Assembly (NCBI GenBank): GCA_047967505.1
Contig: CM106541.1
Strand: one strand, 5' to 3'
From: Dipteris shenzhenensis
Lineage: Eukaryota > Polypodiophyta > Polypodiopsida > Gleicheniales
Length of the DNA stretch: 64,000 nucleotides
Positions 1-13,100 of the stretch are shown piece after piece. Under the pieces are notes generated by a model. It was given only the letters and a program-made list of their open reading frames with translations, did no database searches and was not told the origin of the DNA. Position 1 is the stretch's first letter; every line of letters begins with the position of its first letter. A program made the position numbers and the translations under genes.

Positions 1-2051
1 TTCATCCTCTAAACTTCTATAGTGTTTTCATTTGCATTTTGTTGGAATTTGGATGCTTCTCCGACCTCTACACGACCTTGTGCCAGCTCCCCAAGAATCT
101 CTTCAGAGGCACTTGTTTGACCTCTAGCCTGAGCCTTGGTGAAGTATGGATGGCCAATTCATTGAGGAGATGTCTCAAGTTCTTATGCATCTAACATCCT
201 CTACCAAGGCCTCCATGAACATGTTATAAGAATTCATTGCTCTGGAAATTTTCCATCTTCAGACATGGATGCAACTCAATCCAAAATTTAGCCTTCGACA
301 ATTTCATGTATCCTCTGCTGAAAATTACAAATTATCTGTTGAAAATTTGCAATTGGTAACTAAATTCTTCTGTGTGCACTTTTGACATCCAACATTTGTT
401 GGATGGACTTGAGCGCTTGAACATTGCCTCACAAGACTTGGATTTGTCGCTATAGACATTAAGCACTCTCCTTCGATTTTGACGGTGCCTCCCTATGCGT
501 CACAGCCAGCATGTACATTGTCTTCGCAATGCTTGCACAGAGAAGCCATGCACGCTCTTCACAGATCTCTCATAATCCAAGTGCCCAATTTATTTGCAAG
601 ATCGCCAATGTAATATCCGGATAACTACCTATCAAAATAAACAGATTACCATTGAAAGCACAGTAAGAACTTCAAAAATCTAACATTTCAATTCCGAATT
701 CAGAACAAGTAAAGATAAAAATGAGTAATACTAATTGATATCCATTTCATTACTACTGAAGACTTAGTACATCATATAGAAAATATGGTCAAAACTAGAC
801 AAAATAGAGTTCCAAACTCGTGAACTTTTGAATTAACAACATAGAATAGAGAACGACCATCCTATCTATATGATAGTTCTAATTACTACCACACATGCTT
901 CAAAAGCAGTTGCTTATAACTACCCTACTAAGGTTTTGCATATGCTTTCTATTACTTATGAAAATAGATATAGTCCACAAGTATCCAAGTGGCATTTTTC
1001 CCCACTTAGCAACCATAGTGGTAGTAGTTCCAAGAAAGGGCCATAGTCCTCTTGTCTTTTCTCTTTCAATCATCTTCATTTGGATAGTGGGAATTTTTTT
1101 GAAAGATAGTTCTTAAAGTATTGGAAAAGAATGTGATGCTTGTGGATTGGTGATAATACCTCTTTAGAAGTCCACTTGATCAATCTCAAAGTACTGAGAA
1201 GGAGGGGTTGTCAATCCTTGACCAAACAATAGATTGAGTGAAGGGAAACCATAGAAAGAAACATTACTGGTGTGTTTGCCCATGTGTGTGTGATCTAGTT
1301 GCAAGGCAAGCGACAGGTTGAGTCTTAGAGGTCAGGTGTTGGCTAGGCAACTAGGAAAACAATAGAAGAACCCAATAAAGATGGATACAGTATAGATTGA
1401 AAAAAAAACATCTTTATGTGAATATGATAGTGCCACAAGTGAACTTTTGATTTGGGAAGGATATTTTCACAAAGTAAAATTTTGATTTAGGAAGGATATT
1501 TTCACAAAGTAAACTTTTCATTTGGGAAGGATTTTTGCGCTTCGTCCAAAAACAACAGAAATAGTCCAAAATTAATGAAATAGGTATTGTGTACAAGTTG
1601 TGGTGGTTCTAATTGTCTTCGCATGCTCTTGTTAAAGTCCATGTTTATTATCCTTTCAAAGGTCTTCATGCCTTGAGTTCTTCGGAGTGTATATTTCCAT
1701 CAAAGACTGCCTAGGTGACCTAAAGACCTTAGCTTTCCTTAGACGCATGGTGCATTCTTGTGGATTTTAAGAAATCGTATGCCCACTATTCCCCTCACAT
1801 TTAAATGCATGCGTGCATGAGATATCAAACAAAAGGCAAGTAGGTGATGTCCAATCATGCATAGTACCTATCGATGTGTTGCACACACATACATAAAGAT
1901 TAAAATCAACATTGTTAGCATTCCAATAAACATGGTACACATGTTTGCAATGTACATGTATGAGCAGTACCTTCAAACCACTTGCAATGGTTTAGGGCTC
2001 GTATACAATGTTGCAGAAACATGTTTTTACTCTTGCCTAGGTACCTGTACT
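1..2051. other. Non-coding, unassigned sequence
   Basis: AT-rich sequence with no open frame that looks like a gene on either strand. Short frames at 895-1116 and 1857-2138 are leucine- or cysteine-rich chance frames. Apart from the 35-bp tandem repeat I recognise nothing here. Confidence 0.6.
1443..1536. repeat. 35-bp tandem repeat, about 2.7 copies
   Basis: Units start at 1443, 1478 and 1513, sharing the core GGAAGGATATTTTCACAAAG. They lie in AT-rich sequence with no gene. Origin unknown. Confidence 0.85.
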
Positions 2052-2624
2052 CTAAGAGGAACACCTATATTGTTTTATGTAATATACTTTGTTATCATGT
2101 CTTGTCTTTCCACGAAGAATTTCAAAAAACAAGTATAGAAATGTAGTGTAAGTGCTTATTTTCCATCCTACTAGTCGGATAATTTTGAGTCGACTTAACG
2201 ACTCCATAGCTTTATCTATATAATTTTCAATCCAATCAATTGGATATTGCTTTAATTGGTATACTGCATTCAAGATCATTTGATAGCTCTCCTCCTTCAT
2301 AAATTTACTACACATAGCCTTACTCAAGGCTACCCAATTGGCTTTAGTAGCAATAGGTAAGAATTCATAGCACTTTAGAGCTGGCCTTTTAAAGTACAAG
2401 GGAAACATTTTGAGCTAGCTCTCTATAGTGCGATCACCATGTGCCATGCAATACCTCATGAATGCCCGTAGATAATCCTTGGGGTCTTGTTTATCATGTC
2501 TTTGAGATGTATTTCTAGAACTCCTAGCTAACTTGCAGTGCCACGTGATCCACCAACTTGCCAATTCAGACAACGGGTGGAAGCTCTTATCATGGGATGT
2601 AAAACAAATTGAAATTCTGAACAT
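2052..2624 (-). pseudogene. Decayed LTR-retrotransposon gag fragment
   Basis: One minus-strand frame runs through 2624-2052 with a single stop at 2415-2417. It reads DPKDYLRAFMRYCMAHGDRT, the stop, then FKRPALKCYEFLPIATKANW and a tail ending in IDKAMESLSRLK. The pattern F---PAL-WY--LP--SI-SW--L---F is that of the retrotransposon gag domain (Ty3/gypsy type). No zinc knuckle or pol follows. Only the capsid-like core survives, so this is a dead fragment. Confidence 0.6.
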
Positions 2625-3309
2625 TCATTGGCAAGATTTCGACTTTAATTCTCCAAGCTGCTCAACAGTCGGAGTTCTGGCATCTTCTGAGGTAGTACAA
2701 GAAGTAAGGTTTGTTGACGGGTGGGAACTCCTTAAGGATTGGGGATTCATCTTAAGGATCTATTGTTTAATCCCAGTTCACAAACTAGTGCTATCTAATT
2801 ATTATTTGGTGCATTTGGGTCGCTTCCTCCTAGTAATGATGATGGATGGCGATTATTGATCCTATGATTGATGCTTCCAAGGCTACTCGACAAAGATGCC
2901 AGATTCCAGTTGTTCTTCCAGTGCTGCACCGTTAAAAGTAAGAAAGAGGAAAGTCTACAAGAAGAAGGTTAAGCTAGGAAGCCCAAAAGTTATTGTTATG
3001 ACTATGCCAAGTAGTTAGGATTTTTTGAATTCCTATGTAATAATATGCATCTGTATGGTTGAAATGTTCCAATCCCGATATCCATTTTTACCAAATCAAC
3101 CATTTGTACCGCACGCTGTGTTACATAAAATAAGATCACCATTTGTGATCTTATTTTGGACATAAAATAAATCATCAACAAAGGATTGCTAGTTGTTGGT
3201 ATTACCCACATTCTTGGAAGAATTGGCGGTATGAGAAGCAAACAAAGACAGTCCATCAGAGTTGGCCAAGGCTGACTATAGCAAAGATCGAATAGTTCAA
3301 CAAGGATGA
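2625..3309. other. Unassigned spacer
   Basis: No recognisable gene. The long minus-strand frame 3002-3499 is LINE D1 only at its upper end (above about 3310); the rest has no family match I can name. Confidence 0.5.
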
Positions 3310-6160
3310 AGAGCAGGAAAATGTGCACTTGCAAGTGAAAAATTTGAAGCAGTTCAAAGGAGAGACGGTGCGTCGGTATGTACACCGAGTGGCCGCACTT
3401 CTTGATTTTGAAAGGAGGGAGACGTTCCATCTGGATGCCTTGGCTACGAAACCCTTTGGATATGGCCCTGGCTGCAAAACCAAATGGATATGCATGCATA
3501 CCAAGACATGCTAACTCTACTCTCAGCTAGTCGTATAGACGACTCTAGTGCCAATCTCAGTAATCTCCCTCTAGGTAAGGCCCAGACTTTGTGGAAGTAA
3601 GTGATCGTATAAAAGATGGCATCAACCTAGAGTGGTGTCATGTCAAACTCTACCTATAAAATCCTCCTAGATCCCATAGTCACATGTAGCCTCTTGAAGC
3701 ACTGCGGTTGCTCGGTGTTTTGTACATGGTTGTCGATCTCACTAATGTGTCGAACAGCCATCGCTTCGTCGAGGGGTCCTGAAAGTGTGCTTGAAAACGT
3801 AGTCTCTCTAGCCGAGCTAGAGCACCCTTCCCTTGTGTCAATCGTGCCCTAGTTGCGTGGCTCATCATTAAGACAAGACCTGCAAAGACTGCCCCTAGGT
3901 AAGTATATGACTATACAATCTTCATTGGCTCCCCTTGGTAAGTGAAGCTGTGTCGGTGAAGTACTATACATGGGGTGTTGAAGATCATAACCTTGGTCTT
4001 GCCAAGGTTGACTGTTAGGCCTTTCTCTCTACAAAACACCTCTCGGGCCTCTAGGTGTCTTTATAGGCCTACCACTAAGAAAGGTAGAAGACTATGTCAT
4101 CTGCATACAGTAATATCTGCATCATTAGATCAGACAACCATGATCCCTCGCCTACTAGATGGTCAATGAAGATCGTGATCTCATCAATGTATATCCCAAA
4201 TAATGTCAATGAGAGAGGGCATCCCTGCTGCACCCTTATCATGCTCTCGATCCCAATCCGATAGTCCTCCAAGAGCGCGTACTCTCCCTCTGACTAACTC
4301 AAATAATCTCATCACCCCCCATATCATGTCTCCTTGGATCTACATCTCTGGAAGTTGCCAGATCATGGAAATTCATGGGATTGTATCGAAGGCCTTTTGG
4401 AAGTCTACAAAACATGCATAGACTTTCTGGGACCTTAACCTCGCCTCCTCGATTACTACCCACAAGGTGAAGAAGTGATCAATGGTGGAATGTTGTCTCT
4501 GAAACCCAGCATTGCCTATTGCTTCCGTGCAGGATCTGATCCCTCTCCCTAAAATTGAATCATATATCTTGGCCATCTATGACCAATCATGAAAGCGTGG
4601 TCATTCCCAGTATCCATGGGATCTCTTGCTTTGTGTATCGGCACAATGGTGGTGGTATTCCAAGCATGGGGGAACCATGGCACACAACATGATTGAACAT
4701 CTGTGCTAGGATTGGGGCCATGTGCAAGGTGCTCAATGCATAGCCCCTCATTTCCTGGTCTCTTCAGTTGTGGAGCCGACGTAATGCGGCTTGCACATTC
4801 TGTGCTACAAAGAACCTGCATGTGGTGGGTCTAGGGAGGCCAGACATATCAGGTGGTGTTTGAGACAAGGGACGTCATAGAGGGATGTTACATAAGTGTG
4901 CCACACATCAGAATCTGTGATGGGAATAAGTGACTTACCCTCATACAGAAGCCCCCAGGCAAAGGTGGGATGACCTCCTCGAAAAGATCGAATCACCTCA
5001 TCCATCCCATGTGATAGAAAAGCGTGCCTCTTATCGGTAGATCTGTTGTGCCTCTGGTCCTGTCAGGAGTGCCAAAGTCTACTCTCATATGAGGTGAGAT
5101 CTAATCTCTTGGCACTCATCATCAAACCATGAATTCTGGGGCATCTTCCCAAATGGGGAGCGGTATAGAGCGAGTCATGGAAAATGTCCTGGTGGCAACA
5201 TCTTGGACCACCGAGACCAAAGTGTCTAGAACATGTCCAGAATCATCTCCCGGGTGGGTTGGTAGCTCATGTGACAAGTGGCTCATATACACTGCATCGA
5301 GAGCATGGTCAAAGTGTATCTAGACACAAGTGGGAGTCGGCTAATTCATCTTGCTCTACTAGTATGGTGGTCGATATGCTAAATGCCAAATTGGAGTGGT
5401 CCACGCCAAGTGGGGGAGGAGGACCATGAGGTCATGTACATGCGTCACAAAGGTTGGGTAGCCCATTAGGTAATCCACTGTGCTCGTCGCCCTCCCATGT
5501 GAGAAGCAAGTTAGTCCTCCAGATGATGACCACATTTGAGAAGGCCGTTATATATGAATCGGATCGTGCATTGCTCCCATCTCTAGTAAGTGTCAACCAT
5601 ATCCCATGACCGGTGCATCCTCTAAATGTCTCACTATCCCGAGCTCTTCTAGGTCAATATCCAACATCCTAATAGGGTCATGTTAACTTGTTTGCTCCCA
5701 GTTCGTGTGTTGAAGTCATCTAATAGGAGGATCTCCCCTTGCCTAGAGAACTCCATGATGTGATCATATATCATCTCATTTGAGCTATACCCTTCTGTGG
5801 TGACCTCAGGGGCATATGATGATGTTTTTTATGAAAAGTAGCATACCACAATGAAAATTTCCCTTGCTTCTTGTGGCTATAGTCGGACCCACGTGTTGTG
5901 CATATTCCTCTCTACGCATCACATATATGACTGGTCACTGATGTGATTTGAAGAGAACAACTACACCCCCAAAACCTCGTACACCAATGTCTCTCCTCAA
6001 TGCCTTGTGTGTCTTGTTACTGTAGGTATCCCTCTCTCTGGACTCTCGTGTGTCTCCATGTAAAAAATGATCTCTATCAATGTATGTCTCTAAAAAGCCT
6101 CCCAAAGAGTGCCATTACAATTCCACATAGCTTACTTTCCTCTACTTTGTGGCACAATCC
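3310..6160 (-). mobile_element. LINE copy D1, degraded (endonuclease, RT, C-terminal part)
   Basis: A non-LTR retrotransposon read on the minus strand and broken by many frameshifts. From its 5' side: APE endonuclease traces (RRDIGVRGFGGVVVLFKS near 5930-6000; ILLLDDFNTRTG near 5697-5730, equivalent to the GDFN motif with G changed to D). Then RT blocks VPIHKARDP (~4620-4660), GFQRQHSTIDHF and FVDFQKAFDT (4373-4520), QQGCPLSLTLFGIYIDEI (~4190-4240) and YADD at 4096-4107. Then a post-RT region (LARLERLRFQAHFQDPSTK) and an MERLPPFK block near 3420-3440 shared with D2 and D3. The zf-RVT end is missing. It differs from the other LINEs here by its YADD box and the LFG(L/I)YIDE signature. Confidence 0.85.
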
Positions 6161-6178
6161 TATTAGTCCGATGTCGTC

Positions 6179-7030
6179 ATGTGCTGCCAACAAGAAATGT
6201 CTCATATGCTAGATATTATGATGAGCCAACATGCCCTATGGATAAAGGAGTTGAAAGATAAAGTGCTCAACCTACAAGCAAAAAATGAGGTCTTAAAGGC
6301 ACGCACCCAAATGGAAGATGGGAAAATCCAGCCACTCTTGAATGAGGAATTGAGTATGCTTAAGGAACAAGTGCAAACCTTAGAAGCATTAGAGGATAAG
6401 GGGACTAATACATGCAAGGCACTAAAGGAATTCAAAGCAGAGAATGCAAAACTCAAGAAGGATATGGCAGCTCTATAAGTCACCACACTAGGGAAACACG
6501 AAGAAATCTCTTAGCAAATAAGTGAAGGAAAAGTAAAAATGAAAGAGTGGATTGAAGGGATCAAGAAAGGCACATTAGCCCCTAAAAAGGAATTTATCTA
6601 TGATGCATAATATGAGGAGAAAAGAAGCCCCCATAAATCATTGAACGTCCTTGTTAGAGGCCTACCCATGGGAGACAAATGCCAAGGCCCTGATAACCAA
6701 AATGGGTATCTACCTCACCTTTGAAGTGGCATGGAGAGTTGGCAAGGATGATGCACCGCCAAGACCAATGATTGTGAGGTTTAGGACAGTGGTAGACAAG
6801 TCCACTTGTATGAGCATGAGAGAAGTGTTGAAGGGAAAAAGAACATATCTATAGAGATGATGATCTCATGCTTTTACCATAGCAAGAACATCATAGAGAA
6901 AGGATGGTCCAAGTTATGGCAGCAAGGTAGGGAGGAAAACGGGCTGTTTATAGAGATGGAAATGACATCAAAAGAGAGTAAGGACATGAAATCGACAATA
7001 GAGTGTTGTCAGCTACTCAAAGGTGCAATC
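6179..7030 (+). pseudogene. LINE ORF1 remnant with coiled coil and RRM (L1 ORF1p-like)
   Basis: The first frame (6179-6478) is a heptad-rich coiled coil (IKELKDKVLNLQAKNEVLK, then LNEELSMLKEQVQTLEALE). Downstream, in shifting frames, come RNA-binding blocks: LNVLVRGLP (~6640), WRVGKDDAPPRPMIVRFRTV (~6735-6790), EVLKGK and IYRDDDLM (~6820-6870), then KRAVYRDG (~6940). Coiled coil, RRM with PR--IVRF, then a C-terminal domain with the L-GK-IY---DL pattern is the L1 ORF1p (Transposase_22) layout, an RNA-binding trimer in L1. At least two frameshifts and a stop at 6476-6478 kill it. It probably belongs to the D-type LINE but lies on the opposite strand to D1 and D2, so it is not in line with either. 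Confidence 0.7.
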
Positions 7031-9187
7031 CTAGCTTGTCTCCTAGTCATAGCTCTGCGTCTAACCAGGGCTATTGTGACCCCCGTTGAACGGGACCCGA
7101 CTCGAAACAGTGAGGGGATGTTCCGAAGTATGATCTATGTGTCAATCCTCTGTCTGAGTTGTCGGGTCACAAACTTCGGGTCACAATCATGTCGAGGCCT
7201 CGTCCTGTGGGTGACCATGTGATCTGGTTGAAAAAACTTTGTGATAGAGCTCTTAGAGGATCAACCAAGGGAAAAGTTTACTTCTGTCTCCGTGCTCGAA
7301 GTATCCTATCGCGGTGTTTGAGTGCCTCATGAACGAAACCTACCAAACGACGCTGGTCTGGGAAGAAGATGAGTCCGATCGAAATCCCATAGTTATCTCT
7401 GAAGAGGCAGTAGAAACATCCACGGATCTCATAGTAAATAGGACATCTGAAGATGAAGTGCTCCTCTATCTCAACCTCCTGCATGTCACACAAAGTGCAT
7501 CTGCGCCTTTGCCTGAGTAGTCGCTTTGCTCTATTGCTCTTGATACGAAATCTATGCAAAGAAACTAAAAACTGTCCAAGAGAGATCCTCAGTGAGAGGT
7601 AAGTAAATATGTGTGTATCCTGGTAGGTTAATGAAACCCTCCGCTTTGTTATGTAACAAGTGATCTTTGTAAAAGCCCAGCTTCACTGGAAGATCACTCG
7701 AGCCCAAGTCCGGAATGTGTGTAGTTGTAATAGATCCTCACGAATAACTTGATTGACCTTGTGTGATAGCTGGAAAGGAGGTAGTCTGTCCATGTGGAGC
7801 TCAAGTCCCTCAAACCATCTCTTTGTGCATGCATACCAGCAACTCTGGTCCCCTCCTGCTGCAAGTGCCATAGAAGAGGACAGTGCTAGCCATGGTAGCT
7901 TGCTACGTCTAGAGATGTAATCCCCATACTTCCTGACTCGGTACAAATACGTGATGACCTGAAATGCAACATCTAGCTATAATGGGAGTGACCCAAACTC
8001 TGTCCAAATGATCTAGTGAGGAACGAATGGCTTACCACGGATCATCGATGATAACATGAGAATCTGTAACCGCTCCACCCTGGGCTACTCTGTATCCGAT
8101 AAGTTCAGCCCCGGCATGAACTGCCATACATATCCACTGGATGGACCAAGGAGTCAAAAAGAAACCCTTTGGTTCGTGGGTCCTGAAAGTGAGCGAAAGC
8201 ACTGTCTCTCTAGTCTGGCCAATGAAGCATTTCCTCTGCTCAAGCGTGCCTGCATCACGAGACTCAGTGTGAAGATGGATCCGCAAAATACAACCCCAAG
8301 ATAAGCATATGATGAAACCACCTCAACAAGTGACCCATCAAATGCGAACTGCTCTTAACACATGATGCCTCGAGATGTATTGAAGATCATAACCTTGGTT
8401 TTACCTAGGCTAACCTTCAATCATGAGACTCACAAAACGACTGTAGTGCGTCAAGGTGTCTCTGGAGCCTCTCTACTGAGGAAGACAACAAAGCTACGTC
8501 ATCTACGTAAAACAGTACCCGAATCAGTGTGCCTGCAAGAGAGCAACCAACCCCCCTGTGTCTGCATCACTGTCTCAAGCTCGTCAATGTAGAGACCAAA
8601 CAAGATAAATGATAACAGATATCCTTGTTTGACCCCGATAGTGCTCATGATCTCATCTGTCCACCAAGATCCTGTCCGGACTCTACCTGAAACTCTCATG
8701 TAAAGTGCCATGACAATCCAAATAATCTCCTGATCGTAACCCAAATCTTGTAGGCGTCATATGAGACGAGCTCTCGAAACGTTGTCAAATGCCTTGCGAA
8801 AATCCACAAAGTAACAGTAAACCCTCTGCTTCCGTGCTCTCGTCTCCTCGATGATCACGCCATAATCCGGCTTGTGCTCCTGCTCTAAGTCCTTGACACT
8901 CCAAAAATCTGCTAATCTTAAAATCAAGTACCAATGCATAAATCTTTGACATGACATGTCCAATCATAATGGTCCAGTAGTTCTCCGAGCTCATGGGATT
9001 CCCTGCCTCGTGAATAGGTGAGATAGTGTTAATGGTCCAGGTACGTGGAAACCCCAAACAAACAGCTTCATTAAATAGCTTTGCCAAGATCGAGGCTAAG
9101 AGGTTAATCCCATATGCAATGAACTCAGTGCATAGTCCCTCATCATCCTTCGCTCGACCATTATGAAGTTTCATTACGACATCCTTT
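7030..9187 (-). mobile_element. LINE copy D2, 5'-truncated and degraded
   Basis: Minus-strand relative of D1. RT blocks: TISPIHEAGNP (~9000), ETRARKQRVYCYFVDFRKAF and DNVSRARLI (8757-8860), GVKQGYLLSFILFGLYIDEL (~8590-8650, GCPLS changed to GYLLS). The catalytic box is eroded. Then the post-RT region (8032-8286), the block LHMDRLPPFQLSHKVNQVIR (~7760), and a zf-RVT-like end with [20 protein letters not shown] (7440-7505). The 5' end falls at about 9187 beside a GA microsatellite, inside the RT domain, so the endonuclease is missing. Three or more frameshifts. The 3' UTR is shorter than in D3. Confidence 0.85.
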
Positions 9188-9205
9188 ACCCCCCCCTAGT
9201 GTATG

Positions 9206-9227
9206 AGAGAGAGAGAGAGAGAGAGAT
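9206..9227. repeat. (GA)n microsatellite
   Basis: About ten GA dinucleotides, at the 5' edge of LINE D2. Confidence 0.9.
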
Positions 9228-10131
9228 GTCTTTTTCTGCTCATATGTGGTATTTGCCATGTGTATTACTCTCATATCATGCCCATTGTGTGCATTAGATA
9301 GGCCACACCTTGAATGAAAGACGCAGTTTTTAAGGGTCATTCATCAACACACTCTATGATAAGGAAGAGATTGTGAACATCATGTGCATCCTAGAGTTAC
9401 TAGACAAAATGAAAGAGAAGATCTTCCAAGAAGTGTGCTGAGAATTACATGGTTTTCCAGAAGTATCAAATTCCTAGAAGTAGAGGAAGCGACCTAATTG
9501 TTCTATCTGCTAGCTTGAGGATCTACTTCTAACAACAAAGGGAGCCTATAGGTTTATTGAATGAGTTCTTACATATTTTAAATCCTAGGGTTTGTTAAAA
9601 GATCTTAATCATCATAAATTCACGTCACAAGGTCAAAAGAGTAAAAGAGAGGACGAGGGAGATGCATAAGCTAGCAAGGAGTAGGGCTGGTCGAAACAAG
9701 CCAATATTAGGTCAAAGAGGGCTGAGCCAAGGAGAGAGTGCACACATGCTGTAGGGGTGTGTAGTCTCCAGTGTGACTCACGTGTCATGGGGATCTTGGA
9801 GGAATGCCGATGGAGTCTCCCACTCCATGCTACTCCTTGTGGAGGCTATGCTAGTCCATGCTGCTACTTGTGGGAGCTATGCAAGCACGTACGGTTGGCT
9901 TGTGCAGTTGTTGCAATGTGAATCCTCATGAGACAAAGGAGAAGGGAGGGGAAGAGAGAGCAACACTCCCTAAACCCGAAGTGTGAAAAGGTGTCCAAAT
10001 TTACATGAAGTGAGCATTAAAAATTTAATAATTGCAGAACCACTTGCAAAGGGAAAATGTACAGTATATACAGAGGGTGTTTCAAAACCCCCCCTCTTAC
10101 TGGTGACAAATCTGATGTTCTTTGGAAAAAC
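9228..10131. other. Region just past the MLH1 stop codon, no gene seen
   Basis: On the minus strand this holds the MLH1 3' UTR and downstream sequence. No second coding frame and no clear polyadenylation hexamer close to the stop. A CCCCCC run lies at about 10089-10096. Confidence 0.5.
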
Positions 10132-10176
10132 TCAACATCTTTCAAAAATCTTATAAAGGTTCTCAAGGCAGGCCAC
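10132..10176 (-). CDS. MLH1: MLH1 last coding exon with stop
   Basis: 45 bp after [21 protein letters not shown] and TGA at 10132-10134. The terminal FERC is near-invariant in MLH1; in yeast the last cysteine contributes to the metal site of the partner endonuclease (family knowledge). No clear AATAAA was seen just downstream. Confidence 0.96.
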   Translation of the reverse strand: MACLENLYKIFERC

Positions 10177-13100
10177 CTGCCAAAAACAATATGAAGATGT
10201 TAACATCACTTTAGACTTTGTGAACACTCAAAACACAAAACCAGCTAGCTAAAACCATTTAGTCAGCTAATTAATATTAGTATGGATAAACTTGTACGAA
10301 GCTTCCTAACAACGACTGTCTCGTACAATTCCTAACCATTTAGTCGGCTAATTAATATTAGTATGAATAGTCTTGTACGAAGCTTCATAACAATTGTCTC
10401 ATACAATCGCCCCAACTTAATGAAGGTGTATCAAAAGCATATTTTACTCACCTGGACAGCTGTCCCATCCGAGGCCATGTGATTTGGTGGTTTCAAGAAC
10501 AATTTCAAGGCAGGAAACAACACATGCTCTATTGTCCACTCTCTTTGAGCCCAAGTTCTTTCTGCTTCCGTGACCAGCTCTTCATCAATCTCAAGTGTCC
10601 CCTCTTTGTGGCGAGAAGCATCTACATGCCAAACACTTCTTTATCAACTTGTGTTCTAGCAAAACCAACATGCAAGCCAGACTTATCCAGAAAATTTGTT
10701 TGAAATCAAGAAACCTCGTCCCATAACACTTCTATCTTGAGTTTAATTATCCAGGAGACAATAACATGGACCAAGTTTGTTTCAACATTTTTACACTGCT
10801 GGTTAGATGTCATCATGAGCCAGCTAATGTGCAAAACTTTGTAGACAATTTATAAGTTCTGGCAGCACGGTGGACAAAATCATTATCTTACCTTCTCCAG
10901 GTGTCTCATTGAGTTCCGCAGAGGACTCTTGTTCCTTTCTGAGTTGATAGTATTCTATTCCATCCTCCGAGGGGTTTGGTAGCAATGGGGGATGAATAGC
11001 ATAAAAGTCTGCCAAGGCAGCAGCAAAGGTCTCAAAGCACTCTTTTTCTGTGTCCCAATCAACCTGTGTTTCAAAAATTCCCTGGCCTTCAACGGCTGGT
11101 TCCAATTTGTACTAAAAGATAGCTATATGACTACAAAACAGTATCTACTAGTAGTATAGCAAAATATTCCTTGCTACAAGCCTACAAATCCATCAGAGTT
11201 GCAATTACAATCACTTACACAGTTGCCTACACTTAACAGAAAATGAGGAAGCCGATCCATATCAGGGGTGTACTGATCCAATACAATTGGTATAGCACAT
11301 ACGTTTCCGTCTGCATCAATATCAAACGAGAAGTACTCGTGTAGCATTTCTGCTTTTTTGGCTAATATATTCGTGTTTAACTGCAAAACACATAAATATA
11401 ATGAGGTTCTCACAAATTGGCTTGTTTTAACTACCCAAAAAAGATAACAAAGGGCCTCTAGCAGCCTCAAAAGGAAAAGAAAATGAAGTGAACCCATGCA
11501 GGTGACCTATACTATCAAGCCTCAAGCCACCCTGAAGGACAATGGCAAGTCAAAATTACCTTTGCTATTCCATCTTTCGGTCCGTCATTCTCAGTCCATC
11601 TACCTAAACGCTCCTCTTCATCCAAAGCTAGTAAAATCAAATCATACACAGGTGCTGGATTGGTCAGCCGCATGGCATTGAAATGAGCAAATCTTCGAAG
11701 AGTTTGCTGGTATATAAGCTCTTTACTGTAATCCACAGCAGAGCAAGAGAGAAACAAAATCAAGGCTAATAATTTCCAAAGATCAATACTAAATTTTGAG
11801 AAAACCATAATGCAGCTACAGGTCTTTGAAAATTAAAGACAGCTAAAGATCTTTAAATAGATGCACATCTACTTAAAAGAACGTTCACCACAAAAAACAA
11901 AAGAAAGTGAAATTCATATCATCATTGCTGTGCAAGTGAAGCTAGGGGATTAAGGCTCCCTCACTCCCAAGTGCAGACACACAAAGGTTGAATTGCACAA
12001 TTTCAACCTCCAAACTTGTAGGTTCTGCCTCTAAATCTACTGCCGTGATAACAATCTTGCAGACAAATTATCCATAGCATCCTATACCAGAACAAACCAC
12101 CCCTCTGGATTTATCACCAACCTTAGTAAGATCTAAGGCATGTTACAAAGTCAGATCAAATGCTTTCTAGATTTGTGAATCAGGAAATCCAATCCAATTT
12201 TCTCTTCTCTCCCACATAAATGAATATTAGGGCTTCCCTTGACCTATATATCATGTAAATCTGCTGGCTTTGAGAGAGAGACAGAGGGTGGGATTCAGTC
12301 AAGACACAAATTTTGAGTCTGTGTTCATACATAGATGAGTGACTCACATACTGTTCATCCAGATATTTGTTTCATCGTCCACAATATAAAGGTTAACCCT
12401 ACACTGTATCAAGTATGATATCAAGCCACAGTGGCCTGGATATTAATTCGGGGATCCCATGCATTGAATGACACATTAGCATTGCAAATCAGCGAAATTC
12501 ATGAAATTTTCGGAGTAGCTAGTCAATATTCTATGCATCAGCCTGGGCATTTTCTTCTCTAGTACTGAGCTCACTTCCAACTGTTTGCACAACTGTTTTG
12601 CCTCCTCCCACAAAGGCTTAAGTATTTTGTTGCACACCTGCCAAGTTCCTTGCATGTACCAAAACCGAATACTCAGCTTCATTATTTGAGGTTACTCAGT
12701 TTATTTTTGTCCCCTCCACTGAAATTTCTCGTCTTTCAAGACCACATAAGCACATTCCTATGCTTCCCCTTCCTATGTTCCTTTGAAATGCTCCGTCAAC
12801 GTATACTGTATATACTGGCTCATTCCTGATTTTCCAACATCCTCCGCTATCTCCTTCCTTGTGAGCATGTCTGTTAAGGTAGCACCGATAGAATTCTCCG
12901 TGACAAAAGAGAACTGAAATTGTATAATTCCGCCGAACACTTTGCAAATCTCTCCAAAAATTGGGCTCTTTACAGGATATTGTATGATCACTGAAATTTG
13001 TCAGAAAGACTAAGGGCGTATGATCTAAACTTGTGTATAGCAAATATAAATGAACCCCCCCACCTTCTCTATTTCTTTTTCTTTTTTTTTCATAAAAGAG

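Noticed and set aside
3323-3514. Plus-strand frame with a gag-like look (LKQFKGETVRRYVHRVAALL)
   Set aside because: The opposite strand reads the MERLPPF block shared with LINE D2 and D3 at the same place, which explains the sequence better. The gag resemblance is short.
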